From assembly GCF_015999465.1 (NCBI RefSeq), contig NZ_CP065534.1:3658001-3722000 (forward strand): a stretch of DNA of 64,000 nucleotides. The letters are read 5' to 3'. The stretch comes from Lonsdalea populi (GTDB lineage Bacteria; Pseudomonadota; Gammaproteobacteria; Enterobacterales; Enterobacteriaceae). Positions 18,141-28,833 of this stretch are shown here, piece by piece. A program made the position numbers and the translations under genes. Position 1 is the first letter of the stretch. Each line of letters opens with the position of its first letter. The notes beneath the pieces were generated by a model that saw only the letters and a program-made list of their open reading frames with translations, had not been told where the DNA came from and did no database searches.

Positions 18141-19460
18141 TTACCGGACGGATTGTTCGAAGCGACGCAGCTGCATGTTCCCGCGCTGTACGGCGGCATC
18201 CAGCGCCTGCTGCGGCGTCTTCTTGCCCATCCAGACGCTTTCCAGCTCTTCATCCACGATGGTGCGAATTTGCAGCATGTTGCCCAGACGCAGCCCCTTG
18301 GTAAACGGCAACGGCGGTTTATTCAGCATCTGACGGATGGCGATGTCCGCACCGGGGTTCCGATCGTAGAAACCTTGCCGGCGTGTCAGCTCGTAGGCGG
18401 CGACGGTGACCGGCAGATAGCCGGTTTTCTGGTGCCACTCCGCGGCGATCTCCGGCTGCGCCAGGAACTGCATGAACGCCGCGACGCCATGATAGGTCGC
18501 CGCTTCCTTGCCGTTCATCACCCACAGGCTGGCCCCGCCGATGATGGCGTTCTGCGGCGCATTTCCGGCATTGGCGTCATACGGCATCATGCCCACGCCG
18601 AAGTTGAATTTCGCATATTGGCGAATGCCCGCCAGCGAGCCGGAGGAGGCCGTGATCATGGCGCAGTCGCCATTGTAGAATTTCCCGGTCGATTCATCCT
18701 TGCGCCCGTAGTAACTGAAATCCCCTTTTTGGTTCATGGCCTCCAGCAGGGCGATATGGCTGACCTGAGCGGGCTTATTGAACTCAAGCACCGCGGCGGC
18801 GCCGTCAAATCCGTTGTTTTGACTCGCGAACGGCAGACCATGCCAGGCGCTGAAGTTTTCAAGCTGGATCCAACCCTGCCAGCCGCTGGCGTAGCCGCAT
18901 TTCATGCCGGCGGCCCGCAGTTTGGCCGTATATTCCGCCATTTTCTGCCAGGTTTTGGGCGGCTGTTCCGGATCCAGGCCCGCCTTTTTGAACGCGTCCT
19001 TGTTGTAATAGAGCACCGGGGTGGAGCTGTTAAACGGCTGAGACAGCAGATGGCCGCTTTTGGCATCGGTGTAATAGCCGGAGACCGTCGGCACGAACAC
19101 GCGCTCATCGAACGGGACGCCCGACTGCTGGAACACCTCGTAAACCGGTTTGATGGCCTTGCTCGCCATCATGGTGGCGGTGCCGACCTCGTAGACCTGC
19201 AGGATTGCAGGCGCATTACCGCTACGGTAGGCGGCGATCCCTGCCGCCAGCGTCTGTTCGTAGTTGCCTTTATAAACGGGAACGATTCTGACGTCGCTCT
19301 GAGCGCGGTTGAATCGGTCCGCCAGTGCATCAAGCGTTTTCCCCAGTTCTCCCTCCATCGCGTGCCAGAACGGGATGTCGGTCACCGCCTGCGCCGGCGA
19401 AGTGAAGGTGATCGCCATGACGGCGCTGGCGGCGACGGTGCGGATTGCGTGTTTCAACAT
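18141..19460 (-). CDS. ugpB: sn-glycerol-3-phosphate-binding periplasmic protein
   Basis: UgpB captures glycerol 3-phosphate and glycerophosphodiesters in the periplasm for UgpAEC. It belongs to the family 1 (MalE-like) solute-binding proteins. The 439-residue precursor starts [19 protein letters not shown] with a signal peptide cut near SPAQAVTD; E. coli has 438 residues. The ATG at 19458-19460 follows AGGAG, whereas an open stretch of 28 codons upstream has none. It is the first gene of the ugp operon. A Pho-box-like site lies about 100 bp upstream. Confidence 0.97.
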   Translation of the reverse strand: MLKHAIRTVAASAVMAITFTSPAQAVTDIPFWHAMEGELGKTLDALADRFNRAQSDVRIVPVYKGNYEQTLAAGIAAYRSGNAPAILQVYEVGTATMMASKAIKPVYEVFQQSGVPFDERVFVPTVSGYYTDAKSGHLLSQPFNSSTPVLYYNKDAFKKAGLDPEQPPKTWQKMAEYTAKLRAAGMKCGYASGWQGWIQLENFSAWHGLPFASQNNGFDGAAAVLEFNKPAQVSHIALLEAMNQKGDFSYYGRKDESTGKFYNGDCAMITASSGSLAGIRQYAKFNFGVGMMPYDANAGNAPQNAIIGGASLWVMNGKEAATYHGVAAFMQFLAQPEIAAEWHQKTGYLPVTVAAYELTRRQGFYDRNPGADIAIRQMLNKPPLPFTKGLRLGNMLQIRTIVDEELESVWMGKKTPQQALDAAVQRGNMQLRRFEQSVR

Positions 19461-19557
19461 GTCGGTCTCCTGCCGAAATACCGTGCGGCCCCAACCGGGA
19501 GGCCGAGAATATGGCAGGTAACATGCCATCGGCGGATGACACAAAAATAACTTTTAA

Positions 19558-19575
19558 GTGAAGAAAATATGACAG
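19558..19575 (-). promoter_or_regulatory. Candidate Pho box upstream of ugpB
   Basis: On the minus strand CTGTCATATTTTCTTCAC fits the PhoB consensus of two CTGTCAT-like 7-mers 4 bp apart; the first half is exact, the second is CTTCAC. It lies about 98-115 bp before ugpB. The ugp operon is PhoB-controlled in E. coli, so the role is likely but inferred. Confidence 0.6.
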
Positions 19576-19841
19576 CCCGCAGCGGAAACGCCGGAGAAAA
19601 ACCGGCGGCGATCCGGGCTCCGTGCTCGCCGACATCGCGCCGAACGCCCGACAACGCGCGATTCGGCAACCCTACGGCGGAGAAAATACGCATCCCCGCG
19701 TCTCACCCATCCCACCGATTGATCCTCATCAATAAACCGCCTTTTTTAAACGTTCTGTCATCTCCCTGACATTGCGCCGGGTTCAGGTTTTGCTTTTTTC
19801 TACAATCATCTGAAATTGATAGTACAGGCCTGTGGATCATC

Positions 19842-19849
19842 GCCGATAA
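19842..19849 (+). promoter_or_regulatory. Possible sigma-28 promoter -10 element before the chemoreceptor gene
   Basis: GCCGATAA is an exact match to the FliA -10 consensus, 159 bp before the MCP start. The -35 region at the right spacing (TACAGGCC) agrees poorly with TAAAGTTT. Chemoreceptor genes are commonly FliA-dependent, so the site is plausible but weak. Confidence 0.4.
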
Positions 19850-19872
19850 AGATCCTGTGGGTTCCTAAAAAT

Positions 19873-19917
19873 GGTATGTCGCCATATGGCGGTAAGGGCG
19901 ATTGCCAATGACATACC
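19873..19917. other. Nested inverted repeats in the ugpB-MCP intergenic region
   Basis: GGTATGTC (19873-19880) pairs with GACATACC (19910-19917), and inside lies the palindrome CGCCATATGGCG (19880-19891). The rest of the 547-bp gap between divergent ugpB and the MCP gene holds the Pho-box and FliA-like sites; nothing else was recognised. Confidence 0.5.
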
Positions 19918-20007
19918 GCGCTCTGCCCTATTTCCTTATTTTCTATTTTTTTCAGACACCCGGACTTCTCCATGAAAATCAGGTGTCCGCCGACACGAAG
20001 GGACATT

Positions 20008-21678
20008 ATGAAATTGTTTAAAAACATGAAGCTCAGCACAATGCTGGGCAGCGGTTTTTCGTTGGTCATCGTCATCGGCTTCCTGGTCGCGCTGTTCGGG
20101 CTGTTTCAGCTCAGGTCTCTCAGCGCTAATGTTCAGACGCTCTCCGAGCTTCGCATCACCCGCTTGCTCCAGTTCCAGGAATTCAAAGACAACGTCAACA
20201 TCGTCGCCCGTTCCGCCCGCGATATCGCGTTGCTGGATGACCGGGAGCAGATGCTGCTCAGACAAAAGCAGATCGAAGACATCATCACCCAAAATACCGA
20301 GACGCTGAATACCGTCAGCCAATCCGTCTCCTCGCAGGAGATGACGAATCTGGTCGGTCAGTTGGCTCAGGTCCAGCCCGCCTACATCGCCTCCGTCAGA
20401 AAGGCGCTTTCGTTAGGGCTGTCGAACCAGCAGGAGCAGGCCAGAGACACCATCCTCACCGATGTTCGTGATGCTCAGGATAAAATCTTCGCTGTGGTCG
20501 ACGACATTCTCACCTTTCAGAAACAGGTCACCGTCGCCGCCGCGGAACAGTCCGGCCAACAGGCCAACCGGGCCGGCGTGCTGATGATCGCACTGGCTAT
20601 TCTGGTCGCCGTGCTGGGCGGCACGATAGCCGTGCTGATTACTCGCCGGATTATTAATCAGTTGGGCGGAGAACCGGCGTATGCCGTCCACATCGCCAGG
20701 GAAATCGCCAAGGGCGACCTGGCTATCCGCGTTCATCTGCGCGACAAGGATACGTCCAGTCTGCTCGCGGCGATGAATGATATGCGCCGCGGCCTGAGCG
20801 AAATGGTCAATCAGGTGCGCCAGAGCAGCGAGTCCATTGCTACCGGTTCCAGCCAGATAGCCATGGGCAACACCGATCTGAGCCAGCGTACGGAAGAGCA
20901 GGCGGCAAACCTCCAGCAGACGGCGGCGTCGATGGAAGAGATCAGCCAGACCATCAAACAGAATGTGGATACCGTCCGCATGGCGGCGGAACTGGCGAAA
21001 TCCGCCAGCGACTCCGCGACCAAAGGCAACACCGTGGTCAGCGACGTCGTCAATACCATGAACGAGATCACCGCCAGTTCTCACAAAATCAGCGACATCA
21101 TCAGCGTCATTGATGGCATCGCGTTCCAGACCAATATTCTGGCGCTGAACGCCGCCGTTGAGGCCGCCCGGGCAGGAGAACAGGGGCGCGGATTTGCGGT
21201 GGTGGCCGGTGAAGTTCGATCTCTGGCGCAGCGTTCCGCCTCCGCGGCCAAAGAGATAAAAGATCTCATTACCGAAAGCGTGGAGAAAGTGGAAACCGGC
21301 TCCAGGCTGGTCGGCCATGCGGGAAGCACCATGACCGATATCGTCGGCCAGGCCCATCGCGTTGCGGATCTGATTAGCGAAATCGGCGTCACCACCCACG
21401 AGCAGCAGGAGGGTATCACCCAGATTAACGATGCGGTAAACCAGCTTGATCAGGTGACGCAGCAGAACGCCGCATTGGTGGAAGAGTCCGCCAGCGCCGC
21501 AGACAGCCTCAGCGCGCAGGCGTCCAATCTGGTGGAACTGGTGCAGGTATTCAAAGTGGAAGGGGCGGACTCGCTGCCCGGCGCCAAAGCGCTGGTCAAA
21601 AGACCGGCCGTCGCGTCACAGCCTAAACCGGCGTTGGCGAGTGCCAGTGGCGGCAAAGATGACTGGGAACGCTTCTGA
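20008..21678 (+). CDS. Methyl-accepting chemotaxis protein
   Basis: This is a membrane chemoreceptor that signals through CheA/CheW. The 556-residue protein has TM1 at about 12-35, a periplasmic four-helix-bundle sensor domain to about 190, TM2 and HAMP ([10 protein letters not shown]...). The long cytoplasmic coiled coil carries the invariant hairpin [20 protein letters not shown]. The C-terminus ends DDWERF, related to the NWETF-type tail that tethers CheR/CheB. The ATG at 20008 follows GAAGGGA at good spacing; a start 12 codons upstream has no such site. The ligand is unknown. It is monocistronic, with its own terminator. Confidence 0.93.
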   Translation: MKLFKNMKLSTMLGSGFSLVIVIGFLVALFGLFQLRSLSANVQTLSELRITRLLQFQEFKDNVNIVARSARDIALLDDREQMLLRQKQIEDIITQNTETLNTVSQSVSSQEMTNLVGQLAQVQPAYIASVRKALSLGLSNQQEQARDTILTDVRDAQDKIFAVVDDILTFQKQVTVAAAEQSGQQANRAGVLMIALAILVAVLGGTIAVLITRRIINQLGGEPAYAVHIAREIAKGDLAIRVHLRDKDTSSLLAAMNDMRRGLSEMVNQVRQSSESIATGSSQIAMGNTDLSQRTEEQAANLQQTAASMEEISQTIKQNVDTVRMAAELAKSASDSATKGNTVVSDVVNTMNEITASSHKISDIISVIDGIAFQTNILALNAAVEAARAGEQGRGFAVVAGEVRSLAQRSASAAKEIKDLITESVEKVETGSRLVGHAGSTMTDIVGQAHRVADLISEIGVTTHEQQEGITQINDAVNQLDQVTQQNAALVEESASAADSLSAQASNLVELVQVFKVEGADSLPGAKALVKRPAVASQPKPALASASGGKDDWERF

Positions 21679-21821
21679 TCTTCCTTGCGGAACGGCCGCG
21701 ATAATGCGGCGTTCCGACGAGTTGCCGCCTGAAAGCGACACGTTGTGCTAGACCGGTCATTGGCCTACGCGGCATAGCGCGTTGGCGAATCCGCAGGATG
21801 GCGACCGAAAATCCCCTCGAC

Positions 21822-21848
21822 AGCCCCGCTCTCATGCGGGGCTTTTTA
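21822..21848 (+). terminator. Rho-independent terminator after the MCP gene
   Basis: AGCCCCGC-TCTCAT-GCGGGGCT is followed by TTTT on the plus strand. It lies in the short gap between the MCP gene and the convergent aminotransferase gene. Confidence 0.9.
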
Positions 21849-21871
21849 CTAGGCCGAAAACTGGCCCTGAT

Positions 21872-23068
21872 TTACAGCGCCCGCCGCAGTCGCGCCACGG
21901 CTTCATACATTTGCTCTTCCGTCGCCGTCGCGAAAGACAAGCGCAGCGTTGAACGATCCGGCCGTTCGGCGAAGAAGAACTCACCCGGCACAAACACAAC
22001 GCCTTCCGCCAACGTTTTTTTCAACCATTCGGTCGTATCGAACGGCTCACGGAATCGCGCCCACAGAAACATGCCGCCTTCAGGCTGATTGAAAGTCAGC
22101 ACATCGCCAAGCGTCTCTTCAACCAACGCGGAAAGCCTCTCGCCTTTTTGCCGATAAGCATGACGAATGGTTTCAATCTGCTTCGGCAGGCGACCCAATC
22201 CTAAATAGCTCTCCACAATCGCCTGGGACAGCGCGCTGGCGTGCAAATCCGCCGCCTGCTTGATGATCGCTACATTGTGCAGCAGCCAGTCGGGCAGAAC
22301 GGCCCAACCCAGACGCAGGCCCGGCGCCAGCACCTTGGAGAACGAGGAGAGGTAGACCACGCGATCTGCGTGTCCGGCCTCTTTCGCCAACTGGTACAGC
22401 GTCGCATGGCGTGTCTCGGTAAACCGCAGTTCGCCGTAAGGATCGTCCTCGATAATCAGGAAATCATGCTGTGCGGCCAGCGCAACCAGCTGCTTGCGCC
22501 TAGCCTCGCTCAGCGAAACGCCGCTGGGATTGCCGAAGTTCGGCACCAGATAAACGCCTTTGATACGTTGCGTCGCCAGCAATGCTTCCAGTTCGTCGAC
22601 GATCATGCCGTGTTCGTCGGAAGACACCGACACGATCTGCGCTTCAGCCAGCTCCAGCGTCTGCAACGCCGCCAGATAGGTCGGTCGCTCAACGACGAAG
22701 ACATCCTGCGGATCGATCGTCGCGCGCATGACCAAATCCAGCGCCTGCTGGGAGCCAGCGGTGACGACGATATCGTCCGCGCAGGTCTGTACGCCGCGAA
22801 GCTCGCACAGCTCCGCAATGCGTTCACGCAGCACCGGGCTGCCTTCGGTCAGACCATACTGGAACGCCGCCTTCGGCTGCTCGACGATCGCCTGCTCCGT
22901 CGCCTGCCGCAATCCGTCAAAGTCGAACAACGCGTCGGAAGGGATCCCGCCCGCCAACGAAATCACGCCATCCATTTTGCTGTGCTTCAGCAATTCGCGA
23001 ATCGCCGAGCTTTTGAGCCGCTCCATCCGCTGCGCCACCAACTTACCCATTGCCATAACGATGCTCAC
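21872..23068 (-). CDS. PLP-dependent aminotransferase (2-aminoadipate/MocR-like class)
   Basis: The 398-residue protein is a fold-type I class I/II aminotransferase. It shows the PLP aspartate region IIEDDPYGELRF, the Schiff-base lysine SSFSKVLAPGLRLGW and the C-terminal Arg segment STLRLSF. It resembles LysN/2-aminoadipate and broad-range aromatic or branched-chain transaminases, and lacks the N-terminal GntR domain of MocR regulators. It lies 61 bp after livF in the same direction, which suggests it acts on amino acids imported by Liv. The GTG start at 23068 and ATG at 23056 are both possible. The exact substrate is not known. Confidence 0.88.
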   Translation of the reverse strand: MSIVMAMGKLVAQRMERLKSSAIRELLKHSKMDGVISLAGGIPSDALFDFDGLRQATEQAIVEQPKAAFQYGLTEGSPVLRERIAELCELRGVQTCADDIVVTAGSQQALDLVMRATIDPQDVFVVERPTYLAALQTLELAEAQIVSVSSDEHGMIVDELEALLATQRIKGVYLVPNFGNPSGVSLSEARRKQLVALAAQHDFLIIEDDPYGELRFTETRHATLYQLAKEAGHADRVVYLSSFSKVLAPGLRLGWAVLPDWLLHNVAIIKQAADLHASALSQAIVESYLGLGRLPKQIETIRHAYRQKGERLSALVEETLGDVLTFNQPEGGMFLWARFREPFDTTEWLKKTLAEGVVFVPGEFFFAERPDRSTLRLSFATATEEQMYEAVARLRRAL

Positions 23069-23129
23069 TCATGAAAAAAGAGGGAATAATAGAATCAGAC
23101 CGGGAGGACGACCCCGGCCAAAGAAAAAT

Positions 23130-23831
23130 TTAACCGCCCAAATAGGCGTAGCGCACCGCTTCGTTCGCCAGCAGCGCCGCGCCGCTATCTTCCAGCACAA
23201 CGCGTCCGTTTTCCAGTACATAACCGCGGTCGGCCAGACGCAGCGCCTGATTGGCGTTCTGCTCCACCAGGAAGATGGTCATCCCTTCTTCACGCAGTTG
23301 CTGAATGGTGTCGAAGATCTGCTGAATCACGATGGGCGCGAGCCCGAGCGACGGCTCATCGAGCAACAACAGACGCGGTTGGCTCATTAACGCGCGGCCA
23401 ATCGCCAGCATCTGCTGTTCGCCGCCGGACATGGTGCCGGCGCGCTGAGAGCGGCGTTCCCGCAGGCGCGGGAACAGCGTATAAACGCGTTCGATACGCG
23501 CATCATACTGTTCGCGCTCGGCGAAAAAGCCGCCCATCGCCAGATTCTCTTCCACCGTCATGCGGGAAAAGACCCGACGGCCTTCGGGCACAATGGCGAT
23601 GGCTTCACGCATGATCCGCGCCGTCGGCCAGTCGGTGATCTCCTTGCCGTCGAACACAATGGCGCCGGCGGACGCCCGTGGATCGCCGCATAGCGTGCCC
23701 AGCAGCGTGGTTTTTCCTGCGCCGTTGGCGCCGATCAGGGTGACGATTTCGCCCTGACTGATATGCAGGTCGACCTGATGCAGCGCCTGGATTTTACCGT
23801 AATGCGCCGATATCTGATTTAATGACAACAT
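23130..23831 (-). CDS. livF: High-affinity branched-chain amino acid ABC transporter ATPase LivF
   Basis: LivF is one of the two ATPases of the LIV-I importer for leucine, isoleucine and valine. The 233-residue protein has Walker A GANGAGKTT, signature MSGGEQQM and Walker B LLLLDEPSLGLAP. EGRRVF in the helical domain is typical of LivF. The ATG at 23829-23831 gives MLSLNQISAHYGKIQAL, near the E. coli start. It lies 4 bp after livG. Confidence 0.96.
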   Translation of the reverse strand: MLSLNQISAHYGKIQALHQVDLHISQGEIVTLIGANGAGKTTLLGTLCGDPRASAGAIVFDGKEITDWPTARIMREAIAIVPEGRRVFSRMTVEENLAMGGFFAEREQYDARIERVYTLFPRLRERRSQRAGTMSGGEQQMLAIGRALMSQPRLLLLDEPSLGLAPIVIQQIFDTIQQLREEGMTIFLVEQNANQALRLADRGYVLENGRVVLEDSGAALLANEAVRYAYLGG

Positions 23832-23835
23832 AACC

Positions 23836-24606
23836 TTATCCTTCACCCAGATAGGCACGGATCACATCCGGGTTATTACGAATCTCTGCCGGCGTGCCCT
23901 GCGCCAGCGGCGTCCCCTGATTCACCACGTAGATGCGGTTTGAAATGCCCATCACCAGCTTCATATCGTGTTCAATCAGCAGCACGGAAACCTGATGATT
24001 ATCGCGCAGATCGACAATCAGAACGTTCAGCTCGTCGGTTTCTTTCGGGTTCAGACCCGCAGCCGGCTCGTCCAGCATCAACAGTTCCGGACGCGTCACC
24101 ATGCAGCGGGCGATTTCCAACCGGCGCTGCTGCCCATAGGCCAGATTGCCGGCCTGACGGTTCGCCAGATCCAGCAGCCCTACCCGCTCCAGCCAGGTGA
24201 CGGCGCACGCCTGTGCGTCCGCTTCCGCGCGGCGGAAGGCGGGCGTTTTCAGCAGCCCGGCGAAGACGCCGCTTTTCAGATGCTGATGCTGAGCGACCAG
24301 CAGGTTTTCAATCACCGTCATCTCGCGGAACAGCCGCACATGCTGGAATGTCCGCACCACGCCCATCCGCGCGATTTGCTGCCCCGGCAACGATTCCAGA
24401 TGCTGATCGCGTAGCAGGATCGTGCCGCCGGTCGGGCGATAAAACCCGGTCAGGCAGTTAAAAATGGTGGTCTTGCCCGCGCCGTTCGGGCCGATCAACG
24501 AGACGATTTCACCGGCATGCAGATCCAGCTCGACATTGTTGACGGCCAGCAGACCGCCGAAACGCATCATCAGGCCCCGTACCGATAATAGTGGCTGCGT
24601 ACTCAT
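23836..24606 (-). CDS. livG: Branched-chain amino acid ABC transporter ATPase LivG
   Basis: LivG is the second ATPase of the Liv importer, working with LivF. The 256 residues include Walker [10 protein letters not shown], the Liv-type segment [20 protein letters not shown], signature [13 protein letters not shown] and Walker [14 protein letters not shown]. Length matches E. coli (255). It overlaps livM by 4 bp and precedes livF by 4 bp. Confidence 0.96.
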   Translation of the reverse strand: MSTQPLLSVRGLMMRFGGLLAVNNVELDLHAGEIVSLIGPNGAGKTTIFNCLTGFYRPTGGTILLRDQHLESLPGQQIARMGVVRTFQHVRLFREMTVIENLLVAQHQHLKSGVFAGLLKTPAFRRAEADAQACAVTWLERVGLLDLANRQAGNLAYGQQRRLEIARCMVTRPELLMLDEPAAGLNPKETDELNVLIVDLRDNHQVSVLLIEHDMKLVMGISNRIYVVNQGTPLAQGTPAEIRNNPDVIRAYLGEG

Positions 24607-25871
24607 GCCTGTCCTTCCTTATCCTTCAGCTTCATCTGCGGCCGTTTCATCGGCAACAGCCCCTGCGGGCGCCAGATCATCATCAGCACCATCAGCGCGC
24701 CCAGCAACAGCATGCTGTACTCGTTGAGATCGCGCATCAGTTCACGGGACACCACCAGCAGCACCGCCGCCAGGATCACCGCGAACTGCGACCCCATACC
24801 GCCCAGCACGACGATGGCCAGTACAAAGGCGGACTCGGCGAAGGTAAAGGACTCAGGGCTGATAAATCCCTGACGGGCGGCAAACAGCGTGCCGGCAAAG
24901 CCCGCAAAAGCGGCGCTGATGGTAAAGGCCGTCAGTTTGATTTTGGTCGGGCTAAGGCCCAGCGAACGGCAGGCGATCTCATCTTCACGCAGCGCTTCCC
25001 AGGCGCGGCCCAGCGGCATGCGCAGCAAACGGTTGATGATGAACAGCGTCAGCACCACCAGCAGCAGCGCAACCAGATACAAGAAAATGATGCGATCGCC
25101 GGGATCGTAAGCGAGCCCGAAGAAGTTGTGGAACGTATCCCAGCCGCCTTCGCGCGGCGTGCGGCTGAACTCCAGTCCGAACAGCGTCGGCTTGGGAATT
25201 TGGCTGATGCCGTTCGGGCCGCCGGTCCACGCGGTGTTGTTCAGCAACAGAATACGGACGATCTCGCCGAACCCCAGCGTCACGATCGCCAGATAGTCAC
25301 CGCGCAGCCTAAGCACCGGGAAACCCAGCAAAAAACCCGACAGCGCCGCCGTCAGCCCCGCCAGCGGTAGAGACTGCCAGAAGCCGAACCCGAAGTCGTT
25401 GCTCAGCAGCGCATAGGTATAGGCGCCGATGGCATAGAAACCGCTATAGCCCAGCACCAGCAGGCCGGACAAGCCCACCACCACGTTCAAACCCAGACCG
25501 AGCATGATATAAATCAGCGTCAGCGTGGCGATATCGACCGTGCCGCGGGACACCAGGAACGGCCAGACCACTGCGGCGACGATCAGCAGCAGCGCCAGCC
25601 CTTTCTGCCGCGGCGTACTGCCATCGAAACTCGGCAGCACCAGACCGTTGCCGGGAAATTGCTGTGCGCCCCGCGCCAGCAGAGGACGCAGCAGTTGGAA
25701 CAGGAAGACCACGACACAGCCCGCCCCAATCCAGTACCAGCGCACCTTATCCGCGCCATGAACCACCAGCTTCGTGCCGTCCAGACTCAGCTGCATCCCC
25801 ATCATGAAGGAGGCCAACACCAGCAGGACAAACGCCGAGAAAAAGGCGTTGAAGACGTTATGCTGTTTCAT
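24603..25871 (-). CDS. livM: Branched-chain amino acid ABC transporter permease LivM
   Basis: LivM is one of the two membrane permeases of the Liv importer. The 422-residue protein has the long, hydrophobic N-terminal extension typical of enterobacterial LivM, about ten membrane segments, and the conserved [15 protein letters not shown] motif. Near the C-terminus, [12 protein letters not shown] is the cytoplasmic ATPase-contact loop. It overlaps livH and livG by 4 bp each, so the operon is tightly coupled. Confidence 0.96.
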   Translation of the reverse strand: MKQHNVFNAFFSAFVLLVLASFMMGMQLSLDGTKLVVHGADKVRWYWIGAGCVVVFLFQLLRPLLARGAQQFPGNGLVLPSFDGSTPRQKGLALLLIVAAVVWPFLVSRGTVDIATLTLIYIMLGLGLNVVVGLSGLLVLGYSGFYAIGAYTYALLSNDFGFGFWQSLPLAGLTAALSGFLLGFPVLRLRGDYLAIVTLGFGEIVRILLLNNTAWTGGPNGISQIPKPTLFGLEFSRTPREGGWDTFHNFFGLAYDPGDRIIFLYLVALLLVVLTLFIINRLLRMPLGRAWEALREDEIACRSLGLSPTKIKLTAFTISAAFAGFAGTLFAARQGFISPESFTFAESAFVLAIVVLGGMGSQFAVILAAVLLVVSRELMRDLNEYSMLLLGALMVLMMIWRPQGLLPMKRPQMKLKDKEGQA

Positions 25872-26794
25872 ACCTTCTCCACCTCCGGGCGACCCAGAAT
25901 ACCGGTAGGCATCACCAGCAGCACGACAATCAACAGGGCGAACGACACCACGTCTTTGTATTCAGTGCTCAGATAAGCGGACGTCAGCGCTTCCGCAATC
26001 CCCAGAATCAGGCCGCCGATCATCGCGCCGGGAATGCTGCCGATGCCGCCCAACACGGCGGCGGTGAACGCCTTCATGCCGGCCATAAAGCCGATATAGG
26101 GGTTAATTACGCCGTAGAACTGACCTAACAGAACTCCGGCGACAGCGGCCATCGCAGCGCCGATCACGAACGTCAGCGAAATCACCCGGTCCGTGCTGAT
26201 GCCCAGCAGGCTGGCCATTTTCAAATCTTCAGCACAGGCGCGACAGGCGCGGCCCATACGCGAATAGCGAATAAACAGCGTCAGCGCCAGCATGGTCAGG
26301 AAGGTGACCACCCAGATGGTCAGCTGCATCGTGCTGAGGGTGGCGGCGAAGCCGTTACTTTCACCCAGCGTCCACTGACCGTGGATCAGGCTTGGCAGCG
26401 CAACGTCGCGCGAGCCCTGGGTCAGGCTGACGTAGTTCTGCAGGAAAATAGACATCCCAATGGCGGAAATCAGCGCAATCAGACGTTTGGAGTTACGCAC
26501 CGGCTTGTAAGCCACGCGCTCAATGCTCCAGCCATAGGCGCTGGAAATCACGACCGCCGCGACAAAAGCGACGCTGATCAGCAGCCAGCCGGTGTCGATA
26601 CCCATCATCATCAGGGCGGCGATCACGATAAAGGAGACATAGCTGCCGATCATATACACTTCGCCGTGGGCGAAGTTGATCATGCCGATAATGCCGTAAA
26701 CCATGGTGTAACCAATGGCGATCAGCGCATAAGTGCTGCCCAACGTCAGACCGTTGAACATTTGCTGAACGAAATAGAGGAATTGCTCGGACAT
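25868..26794 (-). CDS. livH: Branched-chain amino acid ABC transporter permease LivH
   Basis: LivH is the partner permease of LivM. The 308 residues equal E. coli LivH. Typical segments are [20 protein letters not shown] near the N-terminus, [12 protein letters not shown], and [15 protein letters not shown] in the cytoplasmic loop. It starts 80 bp after livK and overlaps livM by 4 bp. Confidence 0.96.
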   Translation of the reverse strand: MSEQFLYFVQQMFNGLTLGSTYALIAIGYTMVYGIIGMINFAHGEVYMIGSYVSFIVIAALMMMGIDTGWLLISVAFVAAVVISSAYGWSIERVAYKPVRNSKRLIALISAIGMSIFLQNYVSLTQGSRDVALPSLIHGQWTLGESNGFAATLSTMQLTIWVVTFLTMLALTLFIRYSRMGRACRACAEDLKMASLLGISTDRVISLTFVIGAAMAAVAGVLLGQFYGVINPYIGFMAGMKAFTAAVLGGIGSIPGAMIGGLILGIAEALTSAYLSTEYKDVVSFALLIVVLLVMPTGILGRPEVEKV

Positions 26795-26873
26795 ACCTTA
26801 AGCCTTTGACGTTGCCCCTCCGTCGGCAGACGGAAGGACAACGGTATTCAGGGAGTAATACGGATCCAGTCAA

Positions 26874-27986
26874 TCACTTCACGGAGGAGGAAGTACCGTC
26901 TGCGTGCCACTCAAATACACCAAACTCAAACCCTTTCAGGTCACCTTTTTCGTCCCAGCTCAGCGAACCCATCACCGTTTCAACCGGCCTGGCCTTCAGA
27001 TCGGCCGCCAGTTTGGCGGGTTCCACGCTGCCGGAGCGCTGCATGGCGGTGGTCAGAGACTGCAATGCGGCATAGGTCGTCCACACGAACGGACCTGACG
27101 GGTCGAGGTTCTTCGCTTTCAGCGACGCCACCACCGGCTGGTTGGCCGGCACCTGGTCGTAGCGTTTCGGCAGGGTGACCAACATGCCTTCAGAAGCCTC
27201 GCCCGCGATATTGGACAGCGAGGAGTTGCCTACGCCTTCCGGTCCCATGAACTTGGCTTTCAGGCCAGCCTGACGCGCCTGGCGCAGAATCTGCCCCATT
27301 TCCGGGTAGTAGCCGCCGAAGTATACGAAGTCGACGTTCTCTTTCTTCAGACGCGCCACCAGCGTAGAGAAATCTTTATCTCCGGCGGTCACGCCTTCAA
27401 ACAGGACGACGTTGCCGTTGCCCTTTTTCAGGTTGTCCTGAACGGCGCGCGCCAGTCCTTCGCCGTACTGCTGTTTGTCGTGCACGACGGCGATACGCTG
27501 CGGTTTGACGGCATCCAGAATATATTTGGCGGCGGTCGGGCCCTGATCTGAGTCCAGCCCGGTGGTGCGTAGAATCAATTTATAGCCGCGGGTCGTCAGG
27601 TTGGCGTTGGTGGCGGCCGGCGTAATCATGATCACGCCTTCGTCTTCGTAGATATCCGACGCCGGCTGGGTGGAGGAAGAGCATAAATGACCGATGACAT
27701 AGCGGATGCCGTCATTAATCACTTTGTTGGCGACGGCGACCGCCTGTTTCGGGTCGCAGGCATCATCATATTCCACGCCGACCAGCTTATTACCGTTGAC
27801 GCCGCCCTTAGCGTTGATATCCGCAATAGCCTGACGGGCGCCGTTGAATTCCATATCGCCGTACTGCGCGACCGGGCCGGACATGGCCCCAACGACGGCC
27901 ACCTTAATATCAGCGGCGTTGACGGCGTAACCCAGCGTCATTGCCATACATCCCATCAGCAACATGCTGCCTTTGCTTAATTTCAT
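26874..27986 (-). CDS. livK: Leucine/branched-chain amino-acid-binding periplasmic protein
   Basis: This is the periplasmic binding protein of the Liv importer (type I fold). The 370-residue precursor starts [20 protein letters not shown] with a signal peptide cut near VNAADIK. The domain shows [31 protein letters not shown] and [17 protein letters not shown], as in LivJ and LivK. E. coli carries two paralogues (livJ, livK) around panM; here there is one, directly before livHMGF, so I call it livK by position. It may combine both roles. Confidence 0.93.
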   Translation of the reverse strand: MKLSKGSMLLMGCMAMTLGYAVNAADIKVAVVGAMSGPVAQYGDMEFNGARQAIADINAKGGVNGNKLVGVEYDDACDPKQAVAVANKVINDGIRYVIGHLCSSSTQPASDIYEDEGVIMITPAATNANLTTRGYKLILRTTGLDSDQGPTAAKYILDAVKPQRIAVVHDKQQYGEGLARAVQDNLKKGNGNVVLFEGVTAGDKDFSTLVARLKKENVDFVYFGGYYPEMGQILRQARQAGLKAKFMGPEGVGNSSLSNIAGEASEGMLVTLPKRYDQVPANQPVVASLKAKNLDPSGPFVWTTYAALQSLTTAMQRSGSVEPAKLAADLKARPVETVMGSLSWDEKGDLKGFEFGVFEWHADGTSSSVK

Positions 27987-28387
27987 CCTGTTTTACCCCA
28001 TTCTAATTTTCATTTATTACGATCATGTTTGGCGCCAACCGTGACTACTCACGCTTTTTTTATAAGTAATAACAAGTTAGGCTTAATATTTGGCAATAGT
28101 CAGCAATAAGATTTTATTTTTCATGCCATTAAACAGGAGTTTTATGCTACATAGCAACTCGCATACGCAGTAAGTCGCGGCGTAAACAGCATAAAATTTT
28201 AGTCTTAATACCCAGATTTTTCTTCTTATCTAGTCGGTTGTGCTAACAGATGCGTAAAAAGGTAATTAATAACTCGAAAAATGACCAAAGCGAAAAACAT
28301 TGCCCTGTAAACTGTACATAAAAATTACATAACCTTTCTGGCGTCTACTCACTACAATCGTCTTCACCATCAATCGGAGCGCATCGC
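27987..28387. promoter_or_regulatory. Divergent livK-panM intergenic region
   Basis: This 401-bp AT-rich gap separates divergent livK and panM and must hold promoters for both. It contains many A/T tracts of the kind bound by Lrp in E. coli liv genes, but no specific site could be defined by eye. No ORF and no extra livJ gene lie here. Confidence 0.5.
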
Positions 28388-28786
28388 ATGAAACTGACCG
28401 TGGAATGCCTAACTTCTTTTACCGACCAAGACAAGCTGGATTTAAGCCCGCTATGGCCGCATCAAAACTTCACTCAGTTAGAGCAGAGCCTGACGCCGGA
28501 CCACCAATTGTTCGCGGCGCGATTCAACGACCGCCTGCTGGCGGCGGTCATCGTGGAGATCAAACAGGACAGCGCCGAACTCTGCGATTTGCAGGTCAGA
28601 GAAGCGACGCGCCGGCGTGGGGTGGGGAAATATCTCGTCGAAGAGGTGCTGCAGGCGCTGCCGCACATCAAGGAGTGGTGGCTGGATGCGGCCGATCATG
28701 CCATGGTCAGCGAAAGTGTAATGGACGCGTTTATGCGATCCTGCGGGTTTGATCCGGTATCCGGAGGTTGGAAGTACAGCCGGTAA
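28388..28786 (+). CDS. panM: PanD maturation factor / pantothenate regulator PanM (PanZ)
   Basis: PanM is a GNAT-fold protein that binds acetyl-CoA and triggers self-cleavage of the PanD proenzyme, giving active aspartate decarboxylase for pantothenate synthesis. The 132-residue product has the acetyl-CoA pyrophosphate loop RRRGVGKYLVEEVL and the C-terminal FMRSCGFDPVSGGWKYSR. The ATG follows AATCGGAG at a short distance. It is convergent with rpoH, as in E. coli, with a shared stem-loop between. Confidence 0.95.
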   Translation: MKLTVECLTSFTDQDKLDLSPLWPHQNFTQLEQSLTPDHQLFAARFNDRLLAAVIVEIKQDSAELCDLQVREATRRRGVGKYLVEEVLQALPHIKEWWLDAADHAMVSESVMDAFMRSCGFDPVSGGWKYSR

Positions 28787-28833
28787 CCGCACCGGGACGA
28801 GGCGTTTAGGCTCCTTTTTTCCGCCCCGAAAAT

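Noticed and set aside
18153..19550. 465-codon plus-strand ORF
   Set aside because: Complete antisense shadow of ugpB; composition is Arg/Gly-rich and without motifs.
20413..21399. 328-codon minus-strand ORF
   Set aside because: Antisense to the chemoreceptor coiled coil, whose repetitive codons leave the opposite strand open.
27987..28387. A second Liv-binding protein gene (livJ) near panM
   Set aside because: The interval is AT-rich and has stops in all frames; only one binding-protein gene is present.
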